Assembly: GCA_963677655.1 (NCBI GenBank)
Contig: OY782088.1
DNA from: Saccharicrinis sp963677655
GTDB taxonomy: Bacteria > Bacteroidota > Bacteroidia > Bacteroidales > Marinilabiliaceae
DNA: 64,000 nt
Reading direction: 5' to 3' (one strand)
Position numbers and translations under genes: made by a program. This document shows, in pieces, positions 9,755 through 18,455 of the stretch (within the stretch, counting starts at the first letter, position 1; each line of letters opens with the position of its first letter). The notes under the pieces are model-generated. The model was not told the DNA's origin. It saw only the letters and a program-made list of their open reading frames with translations, and did no database searches.

Positions 9755-10819
9755 ATGAAACGGAATTTAGACAAATTAGATTTTAGCGGCCACAACATTT
9801 ATGTAGGCATTGATGTGCACAAGAAGAATTGGAGTGTATGTATCTTAAGTGATGAACTTGAGCACAATCTTTTTTCACAGGATCCAGAGCCCAAAATTCT
9901 AATCAATCATTTACGCAAAAATTATCCAGGAGCTAATTATTATAGTTCATACGAGGCGGGTTTTTGCGGTTTTTGGATACATCAGGAGTTAGTTGATTCA
10001 GGAATTATTAATTCTGTAGTAAACCCATCCGATATACCAACAACTGATAAAGAAAAGAAACAAAAAAGAGATAAGATAGATAGCAGAAAAATTGCTAAAG
10101 CTTTACGAAATAAGACCATTCATGCTATATACGTACCCAAAGAAGATATACTTGAAGATCGTCTTGTGATAAGAAATAGACAAAAGTTATTAGCAGATAT
10201 AAAGAGATGTAAATGCAGAATAAAATCCCTGTTAAACTATTTTGGAAAAGAAATACCTCCAGAATTGAATTCTCCATATTGGAATAAAAACTTTAGGTTG
10301 TGGTTACGAAGTAATCTCTTTAAATACGCATCTGGAAATATATCGCTGAATTCTTTACTTAACGAACTAGAATATATTGAAAGTCAAAAGAAGATTATTG
10401 ATAAGCAAATAGTATTGCTGTCTGAAACAAAATATAGTAACTTGCTTAATGTATTAAAAAGTATTTCAGGAATTGGTCTATTAGGTGCAATGACACTAAT
10501 TCTTGAAATAGGAGATATGAAACGTTTTAAAACAAATGATCAACTGCATAGCTTCTGTGGATTTATTCCCAATGTTTATGCGTCAGGTGATAGAGAAAAA
10601 GTTGGGAGGATAACTAAGCGGCATAACACTTTTATACGACCTACTTTAATACAATGTGCTTGGAGAGCGGCAAAAAAAGATCCAGTATTATCAATAAAAT
10701 ATTTACAACTATGCAAACGAATGAAAGCAAATAAAGCAATAATTAGGATTGCAAAGAAGTTGTTGAATAGAGTAAGATATGCCTGGCTTAATGGAAAGTA
10801 TGAAATAAAATACCTATAA
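9755..10819 (+). CDS. IS110 family transposase (DEDD recombinase)
   Basis: A 354-residue transposase of the IS110 family. The N-terminal RuvC-like DEDD domain shows Asp20 (YVGIDVHKKNW), Glu67 (SYEAGF) and Asp106/Asp109 (KRDKIDSRKIAKAL), followed by a coiled-coil region. The C-terminal Transposase_20 domain has SISGIGLLGAMTLILEIGD, then CGFIPNVYASGDREKVG, whose Ser in ASGD is the expected nucleophile, then ITKRHN. Length and all catalytic positions are intact, so the enzyme may be active. In this family DNA recombination is guided by an RNA from a non-coding end of the element. Candidates here are the hairpin-rich DNA upstream and the repeat-containing DNA downstream. It is the only plus-strand gene in the first 16 kb and interrupts no recognisable gene. 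Confidence 0.95.
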   Translation: MKRNLDKLDFSGHNIYVGIDVHKKNWSVCILSDELEHNLFSQDPEPKILINHLRKNYPGANYYSSYEAGFCGFWIHQELVDSGIINSVVNPSDIPTTDKEKKQKRDKIDSRKIAKALRNKTIHAIYVPKEDILEDRLVIRNRQKLLADIKRCKCRIKSLLNYFGKEIPPELNSPYWNKNFRLWLRSNLFKYASGNISLNSLLNELEYIESQKKIIDKQIVLLSETKYSNLLNVLKSISGIGLLGAMTLILEIGDMKRFKTNDQLHSFCGFIPNVYASGDREKVGRITKRHNTFIRPTLIQCAWRAAKKDPVLSIKYLQLCKRMKANKAIIRIAKKLLNRVRYAWLNGKYEIKYL

Positions 10820-10835
10820 ATCTATATATTGTTTG

Positions 10836-10970
10836 GAGTTCCGTTCACGTGAGTTGCAGCCTTTGGTCTGTTTTTTAATCGAGTTCCGTTCACGTGAGTT
10901 GCAGCCTTTGGTCTGTTTTTTAATCGAGTTCCGTTCACGTGAGTTGCAGCCTTTGGTCTGTTTTTTAATC
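10836..10970 (+). repeat. Three perfect 45-bp tandem direct repeats after the transposase
   Basis: Units at 10836-10880, 10881-10925 and 10926-10970 are identical and each opens with GAGTTCCGTTCACGTGAG, containing the palindrome CACGTG, and ends in a T-run plus AATC. A fourth partial GAGTT follows at 10971. The repeats begin 17 bases past the transposase stop, inside the probable right end of the insertion sequence. There are no spacers, so it is not a CRISPR array. Perfect identity means recent duplication or active homogenisation. Confidence 0.95.
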
Positions 10971-11110
10971 GAGTTTGCGGACTCCATTCTATAAATTAAT
11001 ATGATATAAACTTGCAGCTATTTTAATAATAGTCTGTTGATAGAAGTCTGATTTTATAGGAATATGAATGTTGATTAGTTTTTTCTAATCGAATACAAGA
11101 TATTATTGCC

Positions 11111-11171
11111 TTATGATTGGTCAAGGGTGTATAAATGACCTCGTGCCTCAGCCACCCTTGACCAATCATAA
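11111..11171. repeat. 19-bp perfect inverted repeat (61-bp hairpin)
   Basis: The arms at 11111-11129 (opening TTATGATTGGTCAAGG) and 11153-11171 are perfect reverse complements around a 23-base loop. The stem has higher G+C than the surrounding DNA. No gene ends close by, so it is not an obvious terminator. It could be a miniature palindromic element or a leftover of an insertion sequence end. Confidence 0.8.
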
Positions 11172-11423
11172 CTCATACATAAATAACGTATTAGATTTAA
11201 AAAAATAAAAAAGAAAATACCTCTATATATTAGGATATTAACATAGAAACTCAGGTTAATAGTTAAAAAGGAATTTGGGTATAGAGCTAGGGATACTAAA
11301 CTAAAATATTTTGGATAGTGCTAATATTTATTAACCGGAGTTTTAATATAATATTGGTTTTTCTTCTTTAAATTTTGACTTATAAAGTATTTAACAAATC
11401 ATTGTTATAAACCTTATATAAAA

Positions 11424-11458
11424 AAACTACCCTGGCACACCATTGCACAGGGTAGTTT
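11424..11458 (-). terminator. Intrinsic terminator of the DUF5107-TPR gene
   Basis: AAACTACCCTG (11424-11434) pairs perfectly with CAGGGTAGTTT (11448-11458) across 13 bases. Read on the minus strand it is followed by a run of T, about 75 bases past the stop of the gene at 11531. Confidence 0.85.
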
Positions 11459-11530
11459 CAATAAAATCTGATTAACTAAAAGTTCATTCTTTTATTTAAC
11501 CCACTATATAAAATAAAACTAATACAATTA

Positions 11531-14500
11531 TTAGATTACAGAACCTATTTCAAGTTCTTTCTTTAAATCAGCAACACCAACATGCATTGAGTTTAATGCT
11601 AATATTTCATCTGCTAGATTCACTGCTTCCTTGCTATTTCCAAGGCCAACTTCAACAAGAGCCATCAAAAACTTAGCATCTATAGTATTTCTTTTTTGAA
11701 TATCATCTTCAAATACTAATAACAATGGCAATGAAGTAGCAAAATAATCTATTCTGACTCTTTCTTCTAATTTAGCTTCGGCAAATTCTTTAATTTTCTG
11801 CAGTAAATCATTTGCTTCTGCTGTTTTACCAAGCTCTTTTAATGATAATGCTTTGTAATAAGATAATTCAGAATAAGCACTTACAGCCATATCTATAAAG
11901 TCGCCTTCTTCATTTGTACTTGCTTCAAAATAGGCTTTTGCCTCATCTGCTTTGCCCATTGATTTAAGCGCCATTCCTTTCCAGTAATTAATATGTGCTA
12001 CAGCCTGTAATGGATGATATTTCTCTCCCAGGTTATCAGGTGTATCCATCGACTTTTCGAAATACTTTAAAGCAGCTTCTGCCTCTCCATTTTGAAGAGC
12101 AGCTTGACCTAACTTCAAACAAGCATAAGTATATTGTCTTAAAACCTGACCTTCACCACCTTCCCAAGGATGGAAATTACGGTTTTCCAACAGATTTAAA
12201 GCACTATCATAATCACCTGTAAAATTATAAAGCGCAGCCAATTCTACAGAAAAATCATCACGTGTTGTAATCTGATCTTTAATTGTTAATAAACTTTCCA
12301 ATCGATCTTTAGGATCATCGTTTAGTTTTTTACGCAACTGATCAAATTCATAACGAACACGCATATCATTAGGAGCCAATTCAATTGCTTTAAGGAACGA
12401 TTGTCTTGCTTTTTCTCCATCTTCAAAAGTATTCCAGTATGCAATACCTAAGTTACGGTATAATGTACCATAGTTACTGTTTGCATCAGCAGCCTTTTGC
12501 CATGCATTTATTGCATCCTCGTGACGTTTTAAATTGAAATAATAATTTCCCAATCCGTAAGCTGCAATAGTATTTTCTGAATCAACTTGTAAAGCCCACT
12601 CTAATACTAATTGTTCGTATGTACGTGAAGGGAAAGCATAATCATAAGAAGCAGCTTTTGTTTTATTAAGGATCTCTCCTGCTAAAGTGTTATCTCCTTT
12701 TAAGTTATATAACCAAGCCAAAACAAATTCTGTCATTATTGATTGAGCCATTGGATTTGGTACGGCACACTCAGGTATTTCATTTTTATGATGCAATTCA
12801 ATCACATCAATAGCCTCCTGATAAAAACCAGCTTCAGCATAATCAAATGCAATATCAATGATTGTTTGTGCATCGTTTCTTGATGATTGAATAAAATCAT
12901 CGTAGTTACCACTTAGGTTAGCCAACTCAAATTTTGCCCATTGGTCAAGACTATCCGTCTTAAATAACTCATTAAATACACTTTGAGCAGCTTCTTTATT
13001 TCCTTGATGCTTAAGAATAATAGCTTTTAATATATACGCCTTATTATTCTGACGGTTTGTATCTAATGAAGCTTCTATATGCTCAAGAGCTGTTTCATAA
13101 TCAGACTTTAAACAATCTAATGTAGCCAATTGATAATATCCGGAAGCACGCCATTCATAATTCCATATTGACTTATAGAATAGTTTATAAGCTTCTTCTT
13201 TTCTACCCTGTAAAGAACATGCTAAACCACAGAAATACAAAGCCTCTCCTGATGCAGGATTTGGGTGATAAGTAGTTTGAATGTCAATAGCTGTTTTAAA
13301 GTTCTTTTCAGCTTCAGCAAATTTTCCGTTTTTAAGTTCTACACGACCGAGAGCAATGTATGATTTATAGCTTTTAGGGTCTTTTTTAATCGCCTCTTTC
13401 CAATAAGGTTCAGGATAACGGGTTGGGTGACGGTATAACTCAAGGTGTTCACCAATTAATTCCAACTCGTTAGCACTTTCAATCTCCTCCGGTTGTTTAG
13501 GCTCAAAAGCAACCTTACGGTTACGTTCTTTAGGAACCTCACGGTGATGGTATGCTATTAATTCTTTTCCTTGTTCATTAAGTACAATTAATGAAACAGA
13601 ATTCTCCTGTCCTGACTGAATTTTAATGGTTTGATCTTGCCATGGCTCATCAGGAGTTACAGTTTTATTTTCAAATACTGTCTTTTCGTTTCCGATTAGA
13701 AGTACAAATTTTAAATTTTCAAATTTACGACTTGATGCAACACCTAAATCTAATTTATTTCCTTGCTGAATTTCAAGACGAATAGCCAGGTCTTTATCTG
13801 CATTTTGAACTGGTCCAAGCTTTTTAAAACTCCACCAGAACTGAGAGAATGTCTTGGTTTCGTATGGAAGTAAATATGTAAAGTCTGGTTGATTATCTGT
13901 ATAAACACCTGCCATTAACTCAAAATAAGGTCCTCCCTCATCAGTTAATTCACGATCCCATGCACGTCCAAAGTCTTCACTACCCCATGTCCATTGCTTT
14001 TTACCAGGAGCAATATGACGGTTAGCCACATGGATGAAACCACCTTCTTCCTTGAAGTCATATCCTCCAAAGAAATCATATTTTGTATCACAAACCATAT
14101 AACTGGTTGGAACAGGAATATTATTGTAGTTGCGTAAATCGTTTTTCCCTGGTCTTTCATGATATGGAATTCCATAATAATCATTTTCAGCATAAGGGAA
14201 ACTACTTTGCGCACGAACAGCATGGTCAGCAACATAGTGTACATCAGGTGGGAAGAAACTCTGATAATCTTTATGTACCTCAACAGCTACGTTTGCCCAC
14301 CATAAGAATGTTTGGGTTAATGGGGTGCGATTAAATAAGCGTCCTCGTAATTCTATTAATGCGCTATCAGGACGAATACGTATACCATGCATTCCTTTTA
14401 AGCGATACATAGGATCATATTCTGACATCCAAATAGTTTTTGCACCATCTGCTTCCTCCTCAATATATACATCAGTAGGTAAATAAGTTCCAGGACGGTG

Positions 14501-14866
14501 GTGTTGTGGCCAGTTAAACTCAACTCCCCCACTAATCCAAGGACCAGCTAAACCAACTAAAGCCGGCTTAATTACTTTTTGCTGATAGAAGAAATTATAA
14601 TCATTATTAACTTTATCCTGCGCTTCAAATATTCTACCTCCAATTTCAGGAAGCATAACCATTTTCACAAATTCGTTTTCAAGTATAGCTGCCTGATATT
14701 CCTTATCTACTTTATGATCATATACTTTGTCAATAAAAGGAACAGGATACACTTTACCTGAAGATCCCTGATAAACACGTTTTTCAAAAAACACAGGGTT
14801 AATTTCTGACTTGCCCAGTTCATAGGTTGGAAGTACCAACTTTTCAAGTCTTGCTTTTGCTTCCAT
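11531..14866 (-). CDS. DUF5107 domain protein with C-terminal TPR repeats
   Basis: A 1111-residue protein with no signal peptide, so probably cytoplasmic. About residues 40-345 form the DUF5107 domain, a beta-sandwich related to aldose epimerase / galactose mutarotase folds, with blocks MVMLPEIGGRIFEA, WISGGVEFNWPQHHRPGTY and TFLWWANVAVEVHKDY. A short beta-rich region follows, then from about residue 480 to the end a long series of TPR-type helical repeats (for example YHPNPASGEALYFCGLACSL and YGTLYRNLGIAYWNTFEDGE). The biochemical function of DUF5107 is not established to my knowledge; sugar or glycoside handling is inferred from the fold and the neighbours. It lies 92 bases downstream of a sugar-porter gene on the same strand, with an AraC regulator divergent from that gene, so the three probably form one sugar-response unit. 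Confidence 0.85.
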   Translation of the reverse strand: MEAKARLEKLVLPTYELGKSEINPVFFEKRVYQGSSGKVYPVPFIDKVYDHKVDKEYQAAILENEFVKMVMLPEIGGRIFEAQDKVNNDYNFFYQQKVIKPALVGLAGPWISGGVEFNWPQHHRPGTYLPTDVYIEEEADGAKTIWMSEYDPMYRLKGMHGIRIRPDSALIELRGRLFNRTPLTQTFLWWANVAVEVHKDYQSFFPPDVHYVADHAVRAQSSFPYAENDYYGIPYHERPGKNDLRNYNNIPVPTSYMVCDTKYDFFGGYDFKEEGGFIHVANRHIAPGKKQWTWGSEDFGRAWDRELTDEGGPYFELMAGVYTDNQPDFTYLLPYETKTFSQFWWSFKKLGPVQNADKDLAIRLEIQQGNKLDLGVASSRKFENLKFVLLIGNEKTVFENKTVTPDEPWQDQTIKIQSGQENSVSLIVLNEQGKELIAYHHREVPKERNRKVAFEPKQPEEIESANELELIGEHLELYRHPTRYPEPYWKEAIKKDPKSYKSYIALGRVELKNGKFAEAEKNFKTAIDIQTTYHPNPASGEALYFCGLACSLQGRKEEAYKLFYKSIWNYEWRASGYYQLATLDCLKSDYETALEHIEASLDTNRQNNKAYILKAIILKHQGNKEAAQSVFNELFKTDSLDQWAKFELANLSGNYDDFIQSSRNDAQTIIDIAFDYAEAGFYQEAIDVIELHHKNEIPECAVPNPMAQSIMTEFVLAWLYNLKGDNTLAGEILNKTKAASYDYAFPSRTYEQLVLEWALQVDSENTIAAYGLGNYYFNLKRHEDAINAWQKAADANSNYGTLYRNLGIAYWNTFEDGEKARQSFLKAIELAPNDMRVRYEFDQLRKKLNDDPKDRLESLLTIKDQITTRDDFSVELAALYNFTGDYDSALNLLENRNFHPWEGGEGQVLRQYTYACLKLGQAALQNGEAEAALKYFEKSMDTPDNLGEKYHPLQAVAHINYWKGMALKSMGKADEAKAYFEASTNEEGDFIDMAVSAYSELSYYKALSLKELGKTAEANDLLQKIKEFAEAKLEERVRIDYFATSLPLLLVFEDDIQKRNTIDAKFLMALVEVGLGNSKEAVNLADEILALNSMHVGVADLKKELEIGSVI

Positions 14867-14958
14867 AGTATTTAATTTTTTATCTTTTTTGATATAACAT
14901 TCCCATTAAAGCATCTCACAACAGACACTTCATATTGATTATTAGATAATTATATTAT

Positions 14959-16353
14959 TTAATCTTTGATTATTTCTTTTTCGATTTCTTCAAGGGATTT
15001 ACCTTTTGTTTCAGGCAATTTTTTATAGATGAATATAAAGCCTCCCAAACAAATTAAACCGTATAACCAAAATGTTCCTGCAGCACCTAAGGCACTGTTT
15101 AACAAAGGAAAGGTATAGGTTAAAAGAAAACTTGCACTCCATAATGCAATGGTAGATATTGCCATTGCAGCTCCACGTATTCTGTTAGGGAATATTTCTG
15201 ATATTACTACCCAAACAATAGGAGCTAAAGACATGGCATAAGTTGCTATGGCCAATAAAACCAACAATAATAATGTCCATCCTGTAATATGGAAGAAATA
15301 TGTTAATCCTACCAAAATATAGATTAATGACAATCCTATTGAACCAATAATCATTAACGCGCGTCTTCCTAAGCGATCTACTGTATATATAGCAACAAAC
15401 GTAAATATTACATTGATAATTCCGGTAATCACGATATTAAACAAGATATCTGATACGCCATAACCTGCAGCTTTAAAAATCTCCTCAGCATAATTGAATA
15501 TCACATTGATACCACACCATTGCTGAAAAGCAGCTAACACAATACCAATTAAAAGAACTTTTCTTATTCCAGGCTCAAATAATTCTTTGTAATCAACTTT
15601 TTTAGTTTCACCTTTTAATGACTCGTGAATATTATTGTATTCTTGTTCTGCATATTCTTGTCCTCCAATTTTTTGAAGTATGGCTTCAACTTTTGATTCA
15701 TTTCCTGATTTAGCCAACCATCTTGGACTTTCAGGAACAAAAAACATTAACAAGAAAAAGATACCAGCAGGAATAGTTTCAGCCCAAAACATATAACGCC
15801 ACCCCATTTGTCCATTCCATGAATTTAAAATATCAAGTTCCGTAAAATGATCTGGTATGGGTTCTGCTATTTGCCAGTTTGCTAATTGAGCTGCCAAAAT
15901 ACCTAATACAATTGTCAACTGGTTAAGAGATACAAATTGTCCCCGCATTGACGCCGGAGCAATCTCTGCAATATACATTGGCGACAATGTAGATGCCAGT
16001 CCAATTCCAACACCACCAATCAAACGATATATTATAAAAACTGTAAAATCATTAGCTATACCAGTACCTATAGCTGATAATGTGAACATAAATGCAGCAA
16101 AAATTAACAATCTCTTTCTCCCATATTTATCACTTAAAATTCCGGAAATAGCAGCTCCCAATAAGCAGCCTATTAAAGCACTACTCATGGCCCATCCTTG
16201 CATGGCTGGTTGATCTGCAATATGAAAAAATTGCTCATAAAATGGTTTCGCTCCTCCAATTACAACCCAATCATAACCAAATAGTAATCCTCCAAGGGCT
16301 GATACTAATGATATTGACAGAATGTAATGTGTATTAAATTTTACTTTTTGCAT
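14959..16353 (-). CDS. Sugar porter family MFS transporter (XylE/AraE-like)
   Basis: A 464-residue inner-membrane proton-coupled sugar symporter of the major facilitator sugar-porter family. Twelve hydrophobic segments are visible. Signatures: GGLLFGYDWVVIGG in helix 1, DKYGRKR in the first cytoplasmic loop, GGVGIGLASTLSPMYIAEI with RGQF, PESPRWL after helix 6, the GRRALM loop in the second half, and the C-terminal PETKGKSLEEIE. Gln-Gln-Trp-Cys-Gly-Ile-Asn (AAFQQWCGINVIFNY) matches the helix-7 sugar-binding block of XylE and GLUT proteins. The exact sugar cannot be read from sequence; xylose, arabinose, galactose or glucose are all possible. Starts 183 bases from the divergent AraC regulator and is followed at 92 bases by the DUF5107-TPR gene. 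Confidence 0.93.
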   Translation of the reverse strand: MQKVKFNTHYILSISLVSALGGLLFGYDWVVIGGAKPFYEQFFHIADQPAMQGWAMSSALIGCLLGAAISGILSDKYGRKRLLIFAAFMFTLSAIGTGIANDFTVFIIYRLIGGVGIGLASTLSPMYIAEIAPASMRGQFVSLNQLTIVLGILAAQLANWQIAEPIPDHFTELDILNSWNGQMGWRYMFWAETIPAGIFFLLMFFVPESPRWLAKSGNESKVEAILQKIGGQEYAEQEYNNIHESLKGETKKVDYKELFEPGIRKVLLIGIVLAAFQQWCGINVIFNYAEEIFKAAGYGVSDILFNIVITGIINVIFTFVAIYTVDRLGRRALMIIGSIGLSLIYILVGLTYFFHITGWTLLLLVLLAIATYAMSLAPIVWVVISEIFPNRIRGAAMAISTIALWSASFLLTYTFPLLNSALGAAGTFWLYGLICLGGFIFIYKKLPETKGKSLEEIEKEIIKD

Positions 16354-16489
16354 ATGTGAAAAATTGGACTATTAAATTTATATATTTATTGTTTTTAAAC
16401 TTTCTTATCTATTCAATCAGCCAATTGGCTTTATTTTATTAAACATTACAAATATCTCAATTTACCCAAAGTTATAAAATGGATGTAAA

Positions 16490-16520
16490 TTTGGTTTTAA
16501 TGGACTATCTTATTATTTTG
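16490..16520 (+). promoter_or_regulatory. Probable Bacteroidota promoter of the AraC regulator
   Basis: TTTG at 16490-16493, a 19-base spacer, then TTATTTTG at 16513-16520, one base off the TAnnTTTG consensus. The ATG follows 16 bases later at 16537. The same gap must also hold the promoter of the divergent transporter gene. Confidence 0.45.
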
Positions 16521-16536
16521 CCTCAAAAACCAGAAA

Positions 16537-17415
16537 ATGATAAAACCAAATGGCTTTCAAGGTGAACGTACCGTAATTATACCTGAATTAATCATTGATG
16601 AAATCCAGCACAATCCCATAAGCAAACAACTATACATAACAGATATAGGAATATACCCCAAAGCTAAAGATCATTTAAGAGAAAGAGTTAATGGCAGTAA
16701 ACAGCATATTTTAATGTACTGCACTGACGGAGAAGGATGGATTTTAATAGGAAATAATCGCATTAATGTAAAAGCCAATCAATATTTTATCATTCCTGCT
16801 AATATTCCTCATACATATGGTAGCTCAAAAGATAATCCATGGACAATATATTGGATACATTTTAGTGGATTAACCGCCGATTATTTTATTGACACCATTA
16901 GTGAGGCACAAAACATTACACCATCTGAAATATCACGTATTGATGAACGATTAGATCTTTTTGAAGAGATGATACAAAACCTGGAAATGGGTTACAGTAT
17001 GGAAAACATTGATTATGCCAATATTTGTTTATGGCACTTTTTAGCCTCCTTCAGATATTTAAGTCAATTCAGACAAGTTAGAAAACCCCAGGAAAGAGAT
17101 TTGACTGAAAAATCAATATTTTATATGAGAAAACATCTTAAGGAAAAATTGACACTTGAAGATTTAGCACAACAAGCTAATCTATCTGTAGCCCATTATT
17201 CCATGTTATTTAAACAAAAAACAGGGCACTCCCCATTAAATTATCTGATTCAGCTAAAAATTCAGAATGCATGCAGATTACTGGACCACACTCACCTCAA
17301 CATTAAAGAAATTGCACAGCAGGTTGGATATGATGATCCATATTATTTTTCGAGAATATTTAAAAAGATAATGAATATATCACCCAAAGAATACAGAAAA
17401 ACATTAAAGGGGTAA
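16537..17415 (+). CDS. AraC family transcriptional regulator with cupin sensor domain
   Basis: A 292-residue regulator of the AraC class that binds a sugar ligand. Residues about 30-170 form the AraC-binding cupin domain (ILMYCTDGEGWILIGNN, FIIPANIPHTYGSS, WTIYWIHFSG). The last hundred residues carry two helix-turn-helix motifs: LTLEDLAQQANLSVAHYSMLFKQKTGHSPLNYL and HLNIKEIAQQVGYDDPYYFSRIFKKI..., ending with the classic ISPKEYRK. Divergent from the sugar-porter gene, 183 bases away, and therefore likely to control it and the DUF5107-TPR gene in response to the transported sugar. Length and domain order are normal for the family. Confidence 0.93.
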   Translation: MIKPNGFQGERTVIIPELIIDEIQHNPISKQLYITDIGIYPKAKDHLRERVNGSKQHILMYCTDGEGWILIGNNRINVKANQYFIIPANIPHTYGSSKDNPWTIYWIHFSGLTADYFIDTISEAQNITPSEISRIDERLDLFEEMIQNLEMGYSMENIDYANICLWHFLASFRYLSQFRQVRKPQERDLTEKSIFYMRKHLKEKLTLEDLAQQANLSVAHYSMLFKQKTGHSPLNYLIQLKIQNACRLLDHTHLNIKEIAQQVGYDDPYYFSRIFKKIMNISPKEYRKTLKG

Positions 17416-17453
17416 GAGCACAGGGCAAGAAGCAGAGAGCATGGAGCATATAG

Positions 17454-17552
17454 ATGAAAATATTGGAAGAGGAATGTGGCTTTAGCGATGTAAGCTATTT
17501 TAGCAAATGTTTTAAGAGTCAGTTTGGTGTAATACCTTCAAAGTATGAATAA
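17454..17552 (+). pseudogene. Relic of an AraC-type DNA-binding C-terminus
   Basis: A 32-codon frame just after the AraC gene reads CGFSDVSYFSKCFKSQFG and ends VIPSKYE before a stop. This is the recognition helix and end of an AraC HTH domain, matching the C-terminus of hybrid two-component regulators (GFxDxSYFSKxFKxxFGxxPSxY). Nothing upstream in the same frame completes a domain. It is a decayed end of a second regulator, probably a hybrid two-component protein, since the sequence differs clearly from the intact AraC protein next to it. Confidence 0.75.
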
Positions 17553-17588
17553 ATTTATAGATTATCAGACAACCCAAATTGATATATT

Positions 17589-18332
17589 TTAAACAACAAT
17601 TACTCTGTCTTTATAATTTTGGTAAATTCTGTATCCCTTAAGAAATCTACCTGACAAAAACTCCTCTACTTCATCCTTTTCAATCCACTTTACATCAATA
17701 TTTTCATTATCGTTTGCTCGTAATACACCTGCTTTATATTTTGCAGAAAACAAGAAATTCACAAACCTTATTTGATCTCCATTAGGATACTGTACCGTAT
17801 TTCTAAGACCTGAAGTAATTGCCTTTAATTCTGGTTCATAAATCGTAATTCCTAATTCTTCCATTACCTCTTCATGTACATTTTCACTAATAGTTTCAGA
17901 AAGCTCCTTCATTCCTGCAGGTAAAGACCATTCGCCTGTATCTGTTCTTTTTGCAATAGCTATTTTATTGTCTTTTTCTATTATAACACACATTCCAATA
18001 CAGAAAAGTGTTTCTTTACCAATAAAGGGTCGTAATTTTTTATAATATGGTATCGTTCTATCAGTTTCTTTTAATTCTGAGCTTATATATTCTCCAAGTG
18101 TATTTGCTTTGTTTTTTGTAAAACATATCCTGGTAATCTCTAAATTCTGATCTTTATTTATATAGTGATGCACTCCAATCAGATGCAGTTTATTTATATC
18201 ACAAGGAAATAAATTTTGGGATATTGAGGTGTTAGAATTATAAAACCACCTATATCCATCCACATCTATTTCAATAACCTGAATATATCCGTTATACCCA
18301 CTTTGCCTATATGTTTTAATAAAACTATACAA
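17589..18332 (-). CDS. Nudix hydrolase domain protein
   Basis: A 247-residue protein whose C-terminal half is a Nudix domain acting on nucleoside-diphosphate derivatives. The 23-residue Nudix box runs GMKELSETISENVHEEVMEE plus LGI. The conserved Gly, first Glu and the metal-binding EE pair are kept, but the usual Arg of the RE motif is replaced by Glu. The approximately 110 N-terminal residues (FIKTYRQSGYNGYIQVIEID...) have no recognisable domain. The frame begins with TTG at 18332, with a stop only a few codons upstream, so either TTG is the real start or the N-terminus is shorter; the first internal ATG lies just before the Nudix domain. Convergent with the AraC gene. The function is likely housecleaning or nucleotide-sugar hydrolysis, but substrate is unknown. 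Confidence 0.78.
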   Translation of the reverse strand: MYSFIKTYRQSGYNGYIQVIEIDVDGYRWFYNSNTSISQNLFPCDINKLHLIGVHHYINKDQNLEITRICFTKNKANTLGEYISSELKETDRTIPYYKKLRPFIGKETLFCIGMCVIIEKDNKIAIAKRTDTGEWSLPAGMKELSETISENVHEEVMEELGITIYEPELKAITSGLRNTVQYPNGDQIRFVNFLFSAKYKAGVLRANDNENIDVKWIEKDEVEEFLSGRFLKGYRIYQNYKDRVIVV

Positions 18333-18455
18333 TGGAGTTATTTTTTACTGTAAATTTAGAAAATACTATCATGTATACATGATTACATAACATAAAATCC
18401 AGAATACACATATAATTTTGGTTTCAGACCGTTTATAAATTTAAACGCAACAAAT

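Larger units (their letters stand above)
9677..10977 (+). mobile_element. IS110-family insertion sequence (approximate limits)
   Basis: The transposase gene at 9755-10819 is flanked by a shared 15-mer TTTTAATCGAGTTTG at 9677-9691 and 10963-10977. I used these as tentative limits, about 1.3 kb. IS110 elements generally lack terminal inverted repeats, and none is visible here. If the true left end is further left, the structured DNA at 9489-9670 belongs to the element. The right non-coding end contains three perfect 45-bp repeats. Confidence 0.5.

Noticed and set aside
10836..10970. CRISPR-like direct repeats
   Set aside because: The three units abut exactly with no spacer and there is no cas gene; it is a tandem repeat at the end of an insertion sequence.
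14959..17415. Classical SusCD sugar locus around the MFS transporter
   Set aside because: No receptor, SusD or glycoside hydrolase is present; the unit imports simple sugars through the inner membrane.
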